A stretch of DNA of 38,319 bases from Deltaproteobacteria bacterium. Its GTDB lineage: Bacteria; Desulfobacterota; DSM-4660; Desulfatiglandales; HGW-15. The notes beneath the pieces are model-generated. The model made no database searches. It saw only the letters and a program-made list of their open reading frames with translations, and was not told where the DNA came from. The DNA lies in assembly GCA_016932115.1 (NCBI GenBank), contig JAFGDM010000234.1, positions 1-38,319 of the forward strand, in the 5' to 3' direction. The number at the start of each line of letters is the position of its first letter. The first letter of the stretch is position 1. The position numbers and the translations under genes were made by a program. Below are positions 24,754 through 33,800 of this stretch, in pieces.

Positions 24754-24830
24754 TTAACATCACTAATTTAAAATCGCCAGTCGGCCAATCAGTCGCTGTA
24801 GAATGGTTCTCAATGTGCAATGTCTGATGA

Positions 24831-26270
24831 TCATCGATAAATGCTTTTCTCATACCCATAAGCAACGCGCAGCACCGTCTCTTCATCAAAGGCCTTTCCG
24901 ATGATTTGCATGCCGGCCGGCAGGCCTTTAATCGTTCCGCAGTTGATGCTCATTCCCGGCAGGCCTGATAGATTTAAAGAAGCTGTGTAAATATCCACAA
25001 GGTACATTTGAAGCGGTTCGGTAATCTTCTCCCCGATTCTGAAGGGCAGACATGGAGATACAGGGGTCACCATGCAGTCCACCTCCTCAAAGGCCTTGTC
25101 AAAATCCGCCTTAATGAGAGCTCTGACCTGTTGTGCCTTTAAATAGTAAGCATCATAATAGCCTGCGGAAAGGACGTAAGTCCCTAGCATGATCCTTCTT
25201 TTTACTTCCTTGCCGAGCCCCCGGCTCCTTGTGAGCTCATACATCATAATCGAATCGGTAACGTTTTCCCTCGTGCGAAAGCCGAATTTAACCCCGTCGT
25301 ATCGCGCAAGATTGCTGCTCGCCTCTGCCGTGGCGATCAGGTAATAGGTCGCAACGGCATAAGGAGTATGGGGAAGGGAAATTTCGACGATGTGGACGCC
25401 GTTATCTTCGAGAAGCGAGACAGCGGCCATTATCCGTTCCTTAATTCCGGGATCCAAGCCTTCGACGAAGTATTCCTTTGGAAGACCGATACGCAACCCT
25501 TTTAAACCCTTGTTCAGGGAACGGAGAAAGTCCGGGGTTTTCGTATGTGCGGAGGTTGCATCTTTTTTGTCATGCCCGGAGACGATGCCGAGCATGAGGG
25601 CGCAGTCTTCCACGCTTTTTCCAAGGACGCCCACTTGATCGAGCGAGGAGGCATAAGAGACGAGACCATAACGCGAAATGCGGCCGTAAGTGGGTTTGAT
25701 GCCTGCGATACCGCAGAATGCGGCAGGTAGCCTAATGGAACCACCCGTATCCGAGCCCAGCGCCACAATTGCCTCCCCGGCCGCCACAGCAGCCGCAGAT
25801 CCGCCACTCGATCCACCGGCCACCCTTTCAGGGTCAAGGGGATTGCGGGTCGGGCCGAAAGCACTATTTTCCGTGGAAGAGCCCATGGCGAATTCATCCA
25901 TGTTGGTTTTCCCTACAAGCACTGCTCCCGCCTTGAGGACCTTTTCTACCGCCGTTGCATCGTAAGGCGGGATATAATCTCTGAGCATTAAAGAACCGCA
26001 GGTCGTCCTTATGCCTTTGGTGCAAAGTATATCCTTGAACGCCACCGGAATGCCGTCGAGAGGAGAAAGGCTTTCATTGTGCCGGTACCGTCGATCCGCT
26101 TGATCGGCCAGTTTGAGGGCGAGCTCGCGGGTCCGCGTGATGTAAGCGTTGATCTTCTCTTCTCTTTCGTCCATACGCCTGAAAACAGATTCAGTGATCT
26201 CCCTGGAACTGACTTCCCGTTTCTGTAGCAATCGAGCGAGCTCCGATGCAGTTCTATCGCACAATTCCAT
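24831..26270 (-). CDS. gatA: Aspartyl/glutamyl-tRNA amidotransferase subunit A
   Basis: GatA is the glutaminase of GatCAB and releases ammonia that is channelled to GatB. The 479-residue product belongs to the amidase signature family. The full catalytic triad is present: Lys79 in PVAFKD, cis-Ser154 in AGGSSGGSAAAV, and Ser178 in GSDTGGSIRLPAAFCG. The C-terminal block ending GLPAGMQIIGKAFDEETVL is also conserved. The start is ATG with AGGG about 8 nt upstream. It lies 119 nt after the fused aspS-gatC gene and 77 nt before gatB, so all subunits are encoded in one cluster. Confidence 0.97.
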   Translation of the reverse strand: MELCDRTASELARLLQKREVSSREITESVFRRMDEREEKINAYITRTRELALKLADQADRRYRHNESLSPLDGIPVAFKDILCTKGIRTTCGSLMLRDYIPPYDATAVEKVLKAGAVLVGKTNMDEFAMGSSTENSAFGPTRNPLDPERVAGGSSGGSAAAVAAGEAIVALGSDTGGSIRLPAAFCGIAGIKPTYGRISRYGLVSYASSLDQVGVLGKSVEDCALMLGIVSGHDKKDATSAHTKTPDFLRSLNKGLKGLRIGLPKEYFVEGLDPGIKERIMAAVSLLEDNGVHIVEISLPHTPYAVATYYLIATAEASSNLARYDGVKFGFRTRENVTDSIMMYELTRSRGLGKEVKRRIMLGTYVLSAGYYDAYYLKAQQVRALIKADFDKAFEEVDCMVTPVSPCLPFRIGEKITEPLQMYLVDIYTASLNLSGLPGMSINCGTIKGLPAGMQIIGKAFDEETVLRVAYGYEKSIYR

Positions 26271-26389
26271 CTTTCAACCCTGACAGTCTTCTCTTTCTTC
26301 CTTGTGTCCTGAGAGCCCTAACCTCTGAGCGTTTTGTATTTTTGGGCTTTACACAGCGCTTTCTCATAGTGTGGGTCCTCACGGATTCG

Positions 26390-28540
26390 TCAGCTTTCAA
26401 TAATTTTGGGGACCCTGAAATAGTTTCCTTCTCTCACGGGTGCATTGTCCAGGATGGATGCACTTGTGTCACACTTCCCCGCTTTATCCTCGCGCCACGC
26501 ATTGGTCAGAGGCAATACATGGCTCATAGGCTTGACCGACTCCGTATCCACCGTTTTGAGGGTCTCCATGTATTGCAGGATGGCATTGAGGTCTTCCCGA
26601 TAGGAAAAGACTTCCTCCTCGGCAAGGGTCAGGCGTGCAAGCTTCGCAATATGGCGCACACGATCCAGGGATATTTCCTCTGCCCGATCGATGGATCGGC
26701 CTCGGCTCTCAGCAGCCATGCCTGATGCATCCTCCGTATAAGGCATAACTAGGCCCAGTTCCTTGAGCTGAGAGTCCGATACGAAAGAGGGGGCCTGGGT
26801 CAAAGGGCAATAAGCGCTACGGTTCTTTGGAAAAGCGATGATCTCCCGGATGGAAGAAGCCTTTAGAATCATGGCTACAACCCTGTCAAGGCCGATGGCC
26901 AATCCTCCATGGGGCGGCGCACCGTATTCCAGAGCTTTGAGAAAGAATCCGAACTTGGATTCCTGTTCTTCTTCCTTGAGGCGCAAAGCCAGAAAGACCT
27001 TTTTTTGAAGATCCATCCTGTGAATGCGAATGCTGCCTCCCCCCAGTTCCTCGCCGTTGATGACTAGATCGTAGGCCCTTGATTTAAGGCTAAGCAAGGC
27101 TTTGTGGTCGGCCGGATCAAAATCTGTGCGGTCGGGCATGGTGAAAGGATGATGTTGTGAACTGATCCCTTCCTCCTTTAGCTCAAAGAGCGGAAATTCG
27201 GTGATCCAGACAGGACAGTAGCGATCTTCGGGGATCAAAGCCAGTCTTTGCGCCATGTGAAGCCTCAAGCCGCAGAGCGCCTTATTGACCAAATCTTTTG
27301 AAAGATCCGCTATTAGGATGAACACATCGCCGTCTTCGGCGCGGAATCGATTTTTCAAAGCCTCCTGTTCCCGAGCCGTAAAAAACTGGACGATGTTGGA
27401 TTCGAGACCGCCGTTCAGGACTTTCATCCAGGTCATGCCTCCGGCGCCGAATGAAGGGGCGATCCTCATGGCATAGTCGTTTTGGAGGACGTTCTTGCTC
27501 AGGGTTGATGCCATGCCCTTGATGCAATATCCTTTCACCACACCGCCACCTTTAATGATCTGCTTGAAAACGCTGTACCCTGTGGAGCGCAAATCTTCGG
27601 TCACGTCCTCAAAGGTGAGATCGAAGCGTAGGTCGGGCCGGTCCGAACCGTATCTCTCCATTGCTTCCTCATAGGGCATTCTCGGGAAAGGCCTGGGTAG
27701 GGCGATGCCGCCCGTGGTGAACATCCTTGTCGTCAGTTCTTCCACCACTTCATAGATAAATTCCTCGTCAATAAAGGAGGCCTCCAGATCGAGCTGGGTG
27801 AACTCCGGTTGCCGGTTAGGCCTGAGATCTTCATCTCTGAAGCACCGGGCAACCTGGAAATAGCGGTCCATACCGCCCATCATAAGAAGCTGCTTGAAAA
27901 GCTGGGGTGACTGGGGAAGGCAGTAAAATTTTCCTTTATGAATACGGCTGGGGACCAGATAATCCCTGGCCCCCTCGGGAGTGCTTTTGGTGAGAAAGGG
28001 CGTTTCAACCTCGATGAAGTGGAGCTCATCGAGATACCGACGGATGCATTTCATGATCTCGTATCGCTTGAGGAGGAATTCTTGAGATGAAGGCCGGCGA
28101 AGATCCAGGTAGCGGTACTGGAGCCTGAGTTCTTCGTCCACCCTTTCGGGATTTGCCTGAATGTCTTCACCAAAGACAATTGCTTTCTCGGAGATCTTGA
28201 AGGGTAAAACCCGTGATGGGGAAAAAATCTCCAGGTCCAGGGCAAAGACTTCGATGAGGCCGGTTTTGAGGTTTGCGTTTTCCGTTCCCTTGTCCCGCAG
28301 GGCCACTTTCCCAAACACCTGAATGACATATTCTTCTTTGAGCGATGAGGCTTTGTCATAATTCCCCGCGCTAAGAGCGGGATTGAAGACCACCTGGACC
28401 ACCCCTCGTGTATCTCTCAGGTGGATAAACAGAAGGCTACCGTGATCACGGATAGCATCGACCCACCCCATGAGTAGGACTTCCTGCCCTACTTGGGAAA
28501 AATTCAGGTCTCCGCAGTAAATTCGTCGTCGCCAATCCAT
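26390..28540 (-). CDS. aspS-gatC: Fused aspartyl-tRNA synthetase / amidotransferase subunit C
   Basis: One 716-residue open frame joins two proteins. Residues 1 to about 600 are a bacterial-type AspRS with the OB-fold anticodon domain, class II motif 2 (FRDEDLRPNRQPEFTQLDLE, about 234-253), the inserted GAD domain and motif 3 (GGLAIGLDRVVAMI, about 545-560). Residues about 623-716 are GatC (VRHIAKLARL, LNAILQYMETL, MSHVLPLTNAWREDK). His33 in RDHGSL and Gly85 in RDKGTEN sit at the positions that mark non-discriminating AspRS, which also charges tRNA-Asn. The fused GatC could tether the amidotransferase to the synthetase. An in-frame ATG at 26719 with GGAGG 11 nt upstream might also yield free GatC. 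The ATG at 28540 has AAGG 7 nt upstream and a promoter before it. Confidence 0.93.
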   Translation of the reverse strand: MDWRRRIYCGDLNFSQVGQEVLLMGWVDAIRDHGSLLFIHLRDTRGVVQVVFNPALSAGNYDKASSLKEEYVIQVFGKVALRDKGTENANLKTGLIEVFALDLEIFSPSRVLPFKISEKAIVFGEDIQANPERVDEELRLQYRYLDLRRPSSQEFLLKRYEIMKCIRRYLDELHFIEVETPFLTKSTPEGARDYLVPSRIHKGKFYCLPQSPQLFKQLLMMGGMDRYFQVARCFRDEDLRPNRQPEFTQLDLEASFIDEEFIYEVVEELTTRMFTTGGIALPRPFPRMPYEEAMERYGSDRPDLRFDLTFEDVTEDLRSTGYSVFKQIIKGGGVVKGYCIKGMASTLSKNVLQNDYAMRIAPSFGAGGMTWMKVLNGGLESNIVQFFTAREQEALKNRFRAEDGDVFILIADLSKDLVNKALCGLRLHMAQRLALIPEDRYCPVWITEFPLFELKEEGISSQHHPFTMPDRTDFDPADHKALLSLKSRAYDLVINGEELGGGSIRIHRMDLQKKVFLALRLKEEEQESKFGFFLKALEYGAPPHGGLAIGLDRVVAMILKASSIREIIAFPKNRSAYCPLTQAPSFVSDSQLKELGLVMPYTEDASGMAAESRGRSIDRAEEISLDRVRHIAKLARLTLAEEEVFSYREDLNAILQYMETLKTVDTESVKPMSHVLPLTNAWREDKAGKCDTSASILDNAPVREGNYFRVPKIIES

Positions 28541-28608
28541 GTGATGCCTTTAATAAACAAATGCGGCCGGATGAAGCCCTCGGCCCGACTATAATAAACG
28601 AGCTAAAT

Positions 28609-28637
28609 TCTATATTCCATCAGAAAGCGTTTATCAA
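28609..28637 (-). promoter_or_regulatory. Sigma-70 promoter of the aspS-gatC operon
   Basis: On the minus strand, TTGATA (28637-28632) and TATAGA (28614-28609) are 17 nt apart. It lies about 70 nt before the AspRS start codon. Confidence 0.65.
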
Positions 28638-28664
28638 TCCTTAATCTCTTGGGGTCAAATTCCC

Positions 28665-28678
28665 CGCCCCTTGGGGCG
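28665..28678. repeat. GC-rich perfect palindrome
   Basis: CGCCCCTTGGGGCG is a perfect 14-bp palindrome with a 6-bp stem and TT at its centre. It lies 25 nt before the orphan hairpin and probably belongs to the same intergenic repeat. Confidence 0.55.
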
Positions 28679-28702
28679 CGTAAGAATACAACTGTCAACT
28701 GA

Positions 28703-28736
28703 TACCCCGCTGCTTGCGGCGGGGTAGTTTATTTTT
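28703..28736 (+). terminator. Orphan rho-independent terminator-like hairpin
   Basis: TACCCCGC (28703-28710) pairs with GCGGGGTA (28719-28726), followed by GTTTATTTTTT. It has the form of an intrinsic terminator on the plus strand, but no plus-strand gene ends upstream of it within 5 kb. It is therefore more likely part of a repeat than a gene end. Confidence 0.55.
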
Positions 28737-28740
28737 TCGT

Positions 28741-29037
28741 AACAATTTAGCCGTTTGAAAAATCGCAAGCACCAGGCATGGAGATCTCTCTTAAAACTAG
28801 AAAACGAAGAGTATTCGGGGTGGAGCATGAAAATACCAGGGGTGGCAAAGGCGGGCGGAGAGGCTTCACGGAAACTTCGAGGATTGACCTATTTCGGCGA
28901 TACCCCGGAAGACCTCCGCCCGCCTCACCCGTTGCCCGAAGCATAACACGGCGATGTGGTTTCTTCGTTTTGCAGTTTTAAGAGAGACCCCCATGCTCGG
29001 CGCCGCCGGCTTCAGCATTTCAAACAGCTAACTTGTT
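28741..29037. mobile_element. Palindromic non-coding element with terminal inverted repeats (MITE-like)
   Basis: The left arm (28741-28810) and right arm (28962-29037) are imperfect inverted repeats. Aligned from the outside they share AACAA-TTAGC-GTTTGAAA, then CATGG--TCTCTCTTAAAACT, then AAAACGAAGA. The interior holds a second, perfect inverted repeat AGGCGGGCGGAG (28849-28860) / CTCCGCCCGCCT (28914-28925). The two small open frames inside have no ribosome-binding site. Size, palindromy and lack of coding capacity fit a non-autonomous miniature transposable element or a large structured intergenic repeat. Parts of the left arm recur at 13853-13905 and 2813-2829. No clear target-site duplication is visible. 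Confidence 0.65.
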
Positions 29038-29231
29038 GCAAATTTTCTATTTTATTCTAAGCTTTTCGGTTAAATCTCCTGGATTATTTAGAAAACCCAT
29101 GTATTTTTCTATACTTTTTTGTTGTATCGCTTACCTTAATTTTACAAAATTGTCGTTAAACAAAAGGACATCTAAACAGAGAGTTTTAAAAAATACTATT
29201 TGATCTCATAAGGTTATAGAGCTTTTTTCCA

Positions 29232-29247
29232 TGGCACACCTCTTGCT
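29232..29247 (+). promoter_or_regulatory. Sigma-54 promoter of glnA
   Basis: TGGCAC (29232-29237) and TTGCT (29243-29247) are separated by 5 nt, placing GG and GC exactly 12 nt apart as required for -24/-12 recognition by RpoN. It lies about 100 nt before the glnA start codon. No clear NtrC palindrome (TGCACC-N5-GGTGCA type) is visible upstream. Confidence 0.8.
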
Positions 29248-29292
29248 CCTCTTCTTTTTCAATTTTGGTAACAATTTAGTAAGAATCATAGG

Positions 29293-29318
29293 GAAATTGC
29301 GGTGAAACCGCAAATTTC
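29293..29318 (+). promoter_or_regulatory. Hairpin in the glnA leader
   Basis: GAAATTGCGG (29293-29302) pairs with CCGCAAATTTC (29308-29318), with one bulge and the loop TGAAA. It lies between the sigma-54 promoter and the ribosome-binding site GGGGAGG and could affect mRNA stability or translation. It does not match a glutamine riboswitch that I know. Confidence 0.4.
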
Positions 29319-29346
29319 TAATTCATTATTATGGGGAGGAAAAATC

Positions 29347-30771
29347 ATGAGCGAAACAAGGTCAGGAAAAGAGATTTTGAGTATGATAAAATCAGAAAAA
29401 ATAGAGGTGGTGGATCTCCGATTCATGGACTTTCCCGGACTGTGGCAACACTTTTCCATTCCTGCAAGGGAGGTCGATGAGGATACCTTTGAAAGCGGTT
29501 TGGGTTTTGACGGGTCGAGCATCCGGGGCTGGCAGGTCATAAATGAATCGGACATGCTTGTGAGGCCTGTTCCCGAGACGGCCTTCATTGATCCCTTTTT
29601 CGAAGCAAAGACCTTAATTATGGTCTGTAACATCTGTGATCCGGTCACCGGAGAAGACTACACAAGGGACCCTCGAAACATTGCCAGAAAAGCGGCGAAC
29701 TACCTCAAAAGCACGGGCATTGCGGAGGTGGCCTATTTCGGCCCTGAAGCGGAGTTTTTTATTTTCGATGATATCCGGTTCGACCAGAATGAGCACGAAG
29801 GTTATTACCACATCGATTCGGTGGAGGGGCGATGGAATGCAGGCAGGGTGGAGAACCCCAACCTGGGATACAAGATTCGATACAAGGAAGGTTATTTTCC
29901 GGTGCCCCCTACTGACAGCCAGCAGGATATCCGTAGCGAAATGATGCTGACGCTGGAAAAGATCGGGGTGCTCATTGAAGCACAACATCATGAAGTGGCC
30001 AGCGGCGGTCAGGCGGAAATCGATATGCGTTTTGCGCCCATCGTGCAGATGGCGGACAATCTTTTGAAGTATAAATATGTGATCAAGAATGTGGCCAAAA
30101 AACACGGCAAGACCGTGACTTTTATGCCCAAACCTCTCTTCAGCGACAACGGCTCGGGCATGCATGTCCACACCTCCCTGTGGAAAGGCAACCAGAACCT
30201 TTTTGCAGGGGACGGATACGCAGGGCTTTCTCAAATGGCCATGTATGCCATCGGCGGTATTCTGAAACACGCGCCTTCGCTCCTCTCCATCACCAGCCCG
30301 ACCACCAATAGCTATAAACGACTGGTTCCCGGCTTCGAGGCCCCTGTCAACCTAGCGTACTCAAGGCGCAACAGGAGCGCAGCGGTGCGGATTCCGCTTT
30401 ACTCCAACTCACCAAAAGCAAAGCGGTTTGAATTTCGTTGCCCGGACCCAAGCTGCAATCCCTATATGGCGTTCTCCGCAATCTTAATGGCCGCCATTGA
30501 CGGCATTCAGAACAAAATTGATCCGGGCGAGCCGCTGGACAAAGACATTTATGACCTGCCTGCGGAGGAACTGGCAAAGGTTCCTCAAACGCCGGGCTCC
30601 TTGCGAGAGGCGCTCAAAGCGCTTGAAAACGATCACCGATACCTGTTGAAGGGCGATGTGTTCACTTCCGATGTGATTGAGACATGGATTTCATATAAGA
30701 TGGAAAGAGAAGTAACGGCTGTAGACCTCCGTCCTCATCCATGGGAGTTTGCCCTGTACTATGATATATAG
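29347..30771 (+). CDS. glnA: Type I glutamine synthetase, adenylylation-regulated
   Basis: GlnA makes glutamine from glutamate, ammonia and ATP as a cytosolic dodecamer. The 474-residue product has the beta-grasp [10 protein letters not shown], the active-site blocks [24 protein letters not shown], the ATP-binding loop [27 protein letters not shown] and [13 protein letters not shown]. The adenylylation site is DKDIYDLP with Tyr402, so it belongs to the GSI-beta class. I chose ATG 29347, with GGGGAGG upstream; the open frame extends back to 29302 but the family N-terminus starts here. A sigma-54 promoter precedes it, and the adenylyltransferase gene glnE follows 123 nt later with no terminator between, so the enzyme and its modifier are probably co-expressed under nitrogen control. 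Confidence 0.97.
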   Translation: MSETRSGKEILSMIKSEKIEVVDLRFMDFPGLWQHFSIPAREVDEDTFESGLGFDGSSIRGWQVINESDMLVRPVPETAFIDPFFEAKTLIMVCNICDPVTGEDYTRDPRNIARKAANYLKSTGIAEVAYFGPEAEFFIFDDIRFDQNEHEGYYHIDSVEGRWNAGRVENPNLGYKIRYKEGYFPVPPTDSQQDIRSEMMLTLEKIGVLIEAQHHEVASGGQAEIDMRFAPIVQMADNLLKYKYVIKNVAKKHGKTVTFMPKPLFSDNGSGMHVHTSLWKGNQNLFAGDGYAGLSQMAMYAIGGILKHAPSLLSITSPTTNSYKRLVPGFEAPVNLAYSRRNRSAAVRIPLYSNSPKAKRFEFRCPDPSCNPYMAFSAILMAAIDGIQNKIDPGEPLDKDIYDLPAEELAKVPQTPGSLREALKALENDHRYLLKGDVFTSDVIETWISYKMEREVTAVDLRPHPWEFALYYDI

Positions 30772-30894
30772 AGCTTCCGTTGCGGCCGATCATTGCGCCA
30801 ATCGGGAAACAGGAGCAAAACATTTTCCTGCCGGTGAAGATTTGGGCTCGATAGTTCCGAAATCCTAACTGCACGGAGGTTTAGGAATCCCATC

Positions 30895-33800
30895 GTGACC
30901 TTTGAGTATGAAAGATCCGGGTCGGAGCCGCAAGACGCCTTAGAGGCGCTACAGGTCGAGCATCTGGAGAGATTGAGGAAGCGGTATTTCAAGATCTTCG
31001 GGGAAAAAGATCTGGATCGCCACGTTCGTACCCTTGCCCGCCTCAGCGTTGAGCAACCTGTCGAGGTTCTCCTTGAGCCAAAGCAAGATGGGAATTTTGA
31101 CTGTACAGTCCTGGCTTTCGATTACCCCGGTGAGTTTTCTATCATCACCGGTGTTCTGGCCAGTGCCGGCTTTGATATTCATTCAGGCGATGTTTTCACC
31201 TACCAGGGCGTTCCTCGTCAAAAACGGGTACGCCGACGAATCCTGGAGGAAGTGCGCGAACAGGAAGAGATTTACGAGAGAAAGAGGATTATCGATCATT
31301 TTACAGGAATCTTTGAAAGCTCTCTTTCCTTTGATGTCTGGGCTAAAGAGCTGCGCGAAACACTAGTAAGCGTTGTCAGGCTCCTGGAGCGAGGGGATGA
31401 ATCGTCCGTCCTCGAGGCCAGGAAAAGGGTTCATGAAAGGGTCATTCGCAGGCTTACTCACTTCCGCGGGGACGGCTCAGCGGTTCTTTATCCTGTTGAA
31501 GTAGAGATCGATAATACGGGGGAATCCTTTACCCGGATCAGAGTGATCGCGCAGGATACGCCGGCATTCCTTTACAGCTTGTCGAATGCGTTGTCTTTGC
31601 ATGAACTTTCCATCGAGCATGTGAGTATTCGGACAATTCACGGTAGGGTTGAAGATGTTATCGACCTTGTGGATCTTCGAGGCCGTCCAATTAGCGATCC
31701 CGAGGTCCTGAACCGTGTAAGGCTCTCCGTGCTTCTCACAAAACAGTTTACGTATTTTCTTGATGTAGCCCCCGACCCTTTCACCGCCTTCTGCCGCTTC
31801 GACCACCTCCTGGCCGATATGGCAGCGAAGAATGACAAGGCAACATGGCAAGAACGGCTTAGAGATCCGAGGTTTCTACAGGATCTTGCACGACTTCTCG
31901 GGGCCAGTGATTTTTTGTGGGAGGATTTCGTGCGCCTCCAATATGAGACCCTTCTTCCTATGCTCGGCCCGTATACGGAAAAAGGTCGTTTGCTGGAAGC
32001 TCGGGAAGACCCGCAGGAGAGGCTGGGGAAGGCTCTCAGTGACGCCTGTTTCCTGGAGGAGCAAGGAAAGAAATTAAACGATTTCAAGGATAGGGAAATT
32101 TTCCTGCTGGACTTGGATCATATTTTGAACCCAAGGGCTGATTTTAAAAGTCTTTCAGCAGGGCTGACAGGGCTTGCGGAAGCGGTGGTGAGCAAGGCCG
32201 CCGCCTTGGTCTATGAGGATATGATACACCGTTTCGGGCGTCCTCGAACCGTGGGCGGTCTAGAGGCAAGGTACGCCGTTCTGGGGTTGGGCAAGCTTGG
32301 CGGTGCGGCCCTTGGCTATGCCTCGGATCTGGAATTGCTTTTCATTTATAGCGACAGCGGTAAGACGGACGGTGAAAGGTCCATTGACAATTCCGATTTT
32401 TTTGCACGCCTGGTCCGGGGTGTGGCCGACCTGATTCACACGAAAAGGGAAGGCATTTTTCATCTGGATCTCAGGCTGCGCCCCTACGGTAATGCCGGCC
32501 CGATTGCGTGCAGTCTCGAGGGCTTTTGTCGCTACTACGGGTCAGGAGGACAGGCCCATGCCTATGAGCGCATGGCCCTCGTGAACATGCGAGCCATCAG
32601 CGGAGATCCTGCCTTTGGTAAGCAACTGGAACGGCTGAGAGACGAGATTGTCTATTTTTCAGGCGACATTCACCTTCAGGACCTCCAAGGGCTGAGGGAA
32701 AAGCAATTCTCTGAAAAGACAAGAGGGGGGCGCCTGAACGCCAAGTTTAGCCCCGGCGGGCTTGTAGACCTTGAATACAGTGTGCAAATGCTACAAATGA
32801 CCCACGGTAAAGACATCCCTGCATTGAGAACGCCCTTAATTCATGAAGCTCTGAGCGCGCTGTCCGACGCGGGGGTTCTCTCAGGGCGGGAAACAGGCCG
32901 CCTAGTAACCGCCTATGAATTCCTCCGGCGGCTCATAAACAGCATGCGGATGCTTCGAGGCTCCGCTCAGGATCTCTTTCTTCCAGACAGGGAATCCCTT
33001 GAATATGCCCATTTGGCAAGGCGCATGGGTTACGGTGGGCCGGCCGCCTTGGACCCGGAGGAAAGGCTGCATCTGGATCTGGAGAACTGCATGGCTGCAG
33101 TTCGGGTTTTCGTGGAACACCATTTCGGAAGGAATTCTATACCCGGCCCGGAGACAGGGACTGTTGCCGATCTTGTCCTTTCCGACAGGACGGCTCCGCA
33201 ACTCAAGAAGCGTGTTCTGGAAAAGGCAGGATTCAAGAACGTGGCGCGGGCCTATGTAAACCTCAAAAATCTTGCCGGTGACGGTGCTCGCAGGGAGACT
33301 TTTTCGAAACTTGCGCTCCTTGCCGTTGAGATTTTATCGAGAAAACCGGATCCGGACATGGCACTTAATAACTGGGAGCGATATATTCTCGCTCTTATAA
33401 GCCCGCAGTTTCACTTCAATCTTCTTCTCTCCCAACCCATGCGCCTCGAGATTCTTTTGGGGATTTTTTCAGGGAGCCAGTTTCTCTCAGATACGCTGGT
33501 GAGAAATCCCGGTTTTCTGGACTGGGTCGTCATCCCTGAGATCCTCCATCGAACGAGGAAGTCAAAGCATATCGAGGAGGAACTGAGGCGAGGTGCGGAA
33601 GTTTGCTCAGGTCACAGGGAGTGGCTCAACAAGCTGCGACGTTTGAGAAGAAGGGAAATCCTCCGCATCGGCACCAGGGATATCTGCCTAGGTGTTTCCA
33701 CACAAGATGTGGTTGCCGAGCTTTCACGGCTTGCGGATGCTTTCGTACAGGTGACCCTGGAACAGGCCTTACAAAGGCATAGAGTCCCGAAGGAGGTGAG

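Larger units (their letters stand above)
28541..29346. other. Long repeat-rich intergenic region between aspS-gatC and glnA
   Basis: These 806 nt hold no convincing gene. In order they contain the aspS promoter (28609-28637, minus), a GC-rich palindrome (28665-28678), an orphan terminator-like hairpin (28703-28736), a palindromic element of about 300 bp (28741-29037), an AT-rich stretch (29041-29230), the sigma-54 promoter of glnA (29232-29247) and a leader hairpin (29293-29318). Confidence 0.75.

Noticed and set aside
28755-28981. Two short open frames inside the palindromic element
   Set aside because: They arise from the inverted arms, lack ribosome-binding sites and overlap each other in different frames.
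29614-30270. 218-codon open frame antisense to glnA
   Set aside because: It lies entirely inside glnA, whose identity is certain, and shows no domain.
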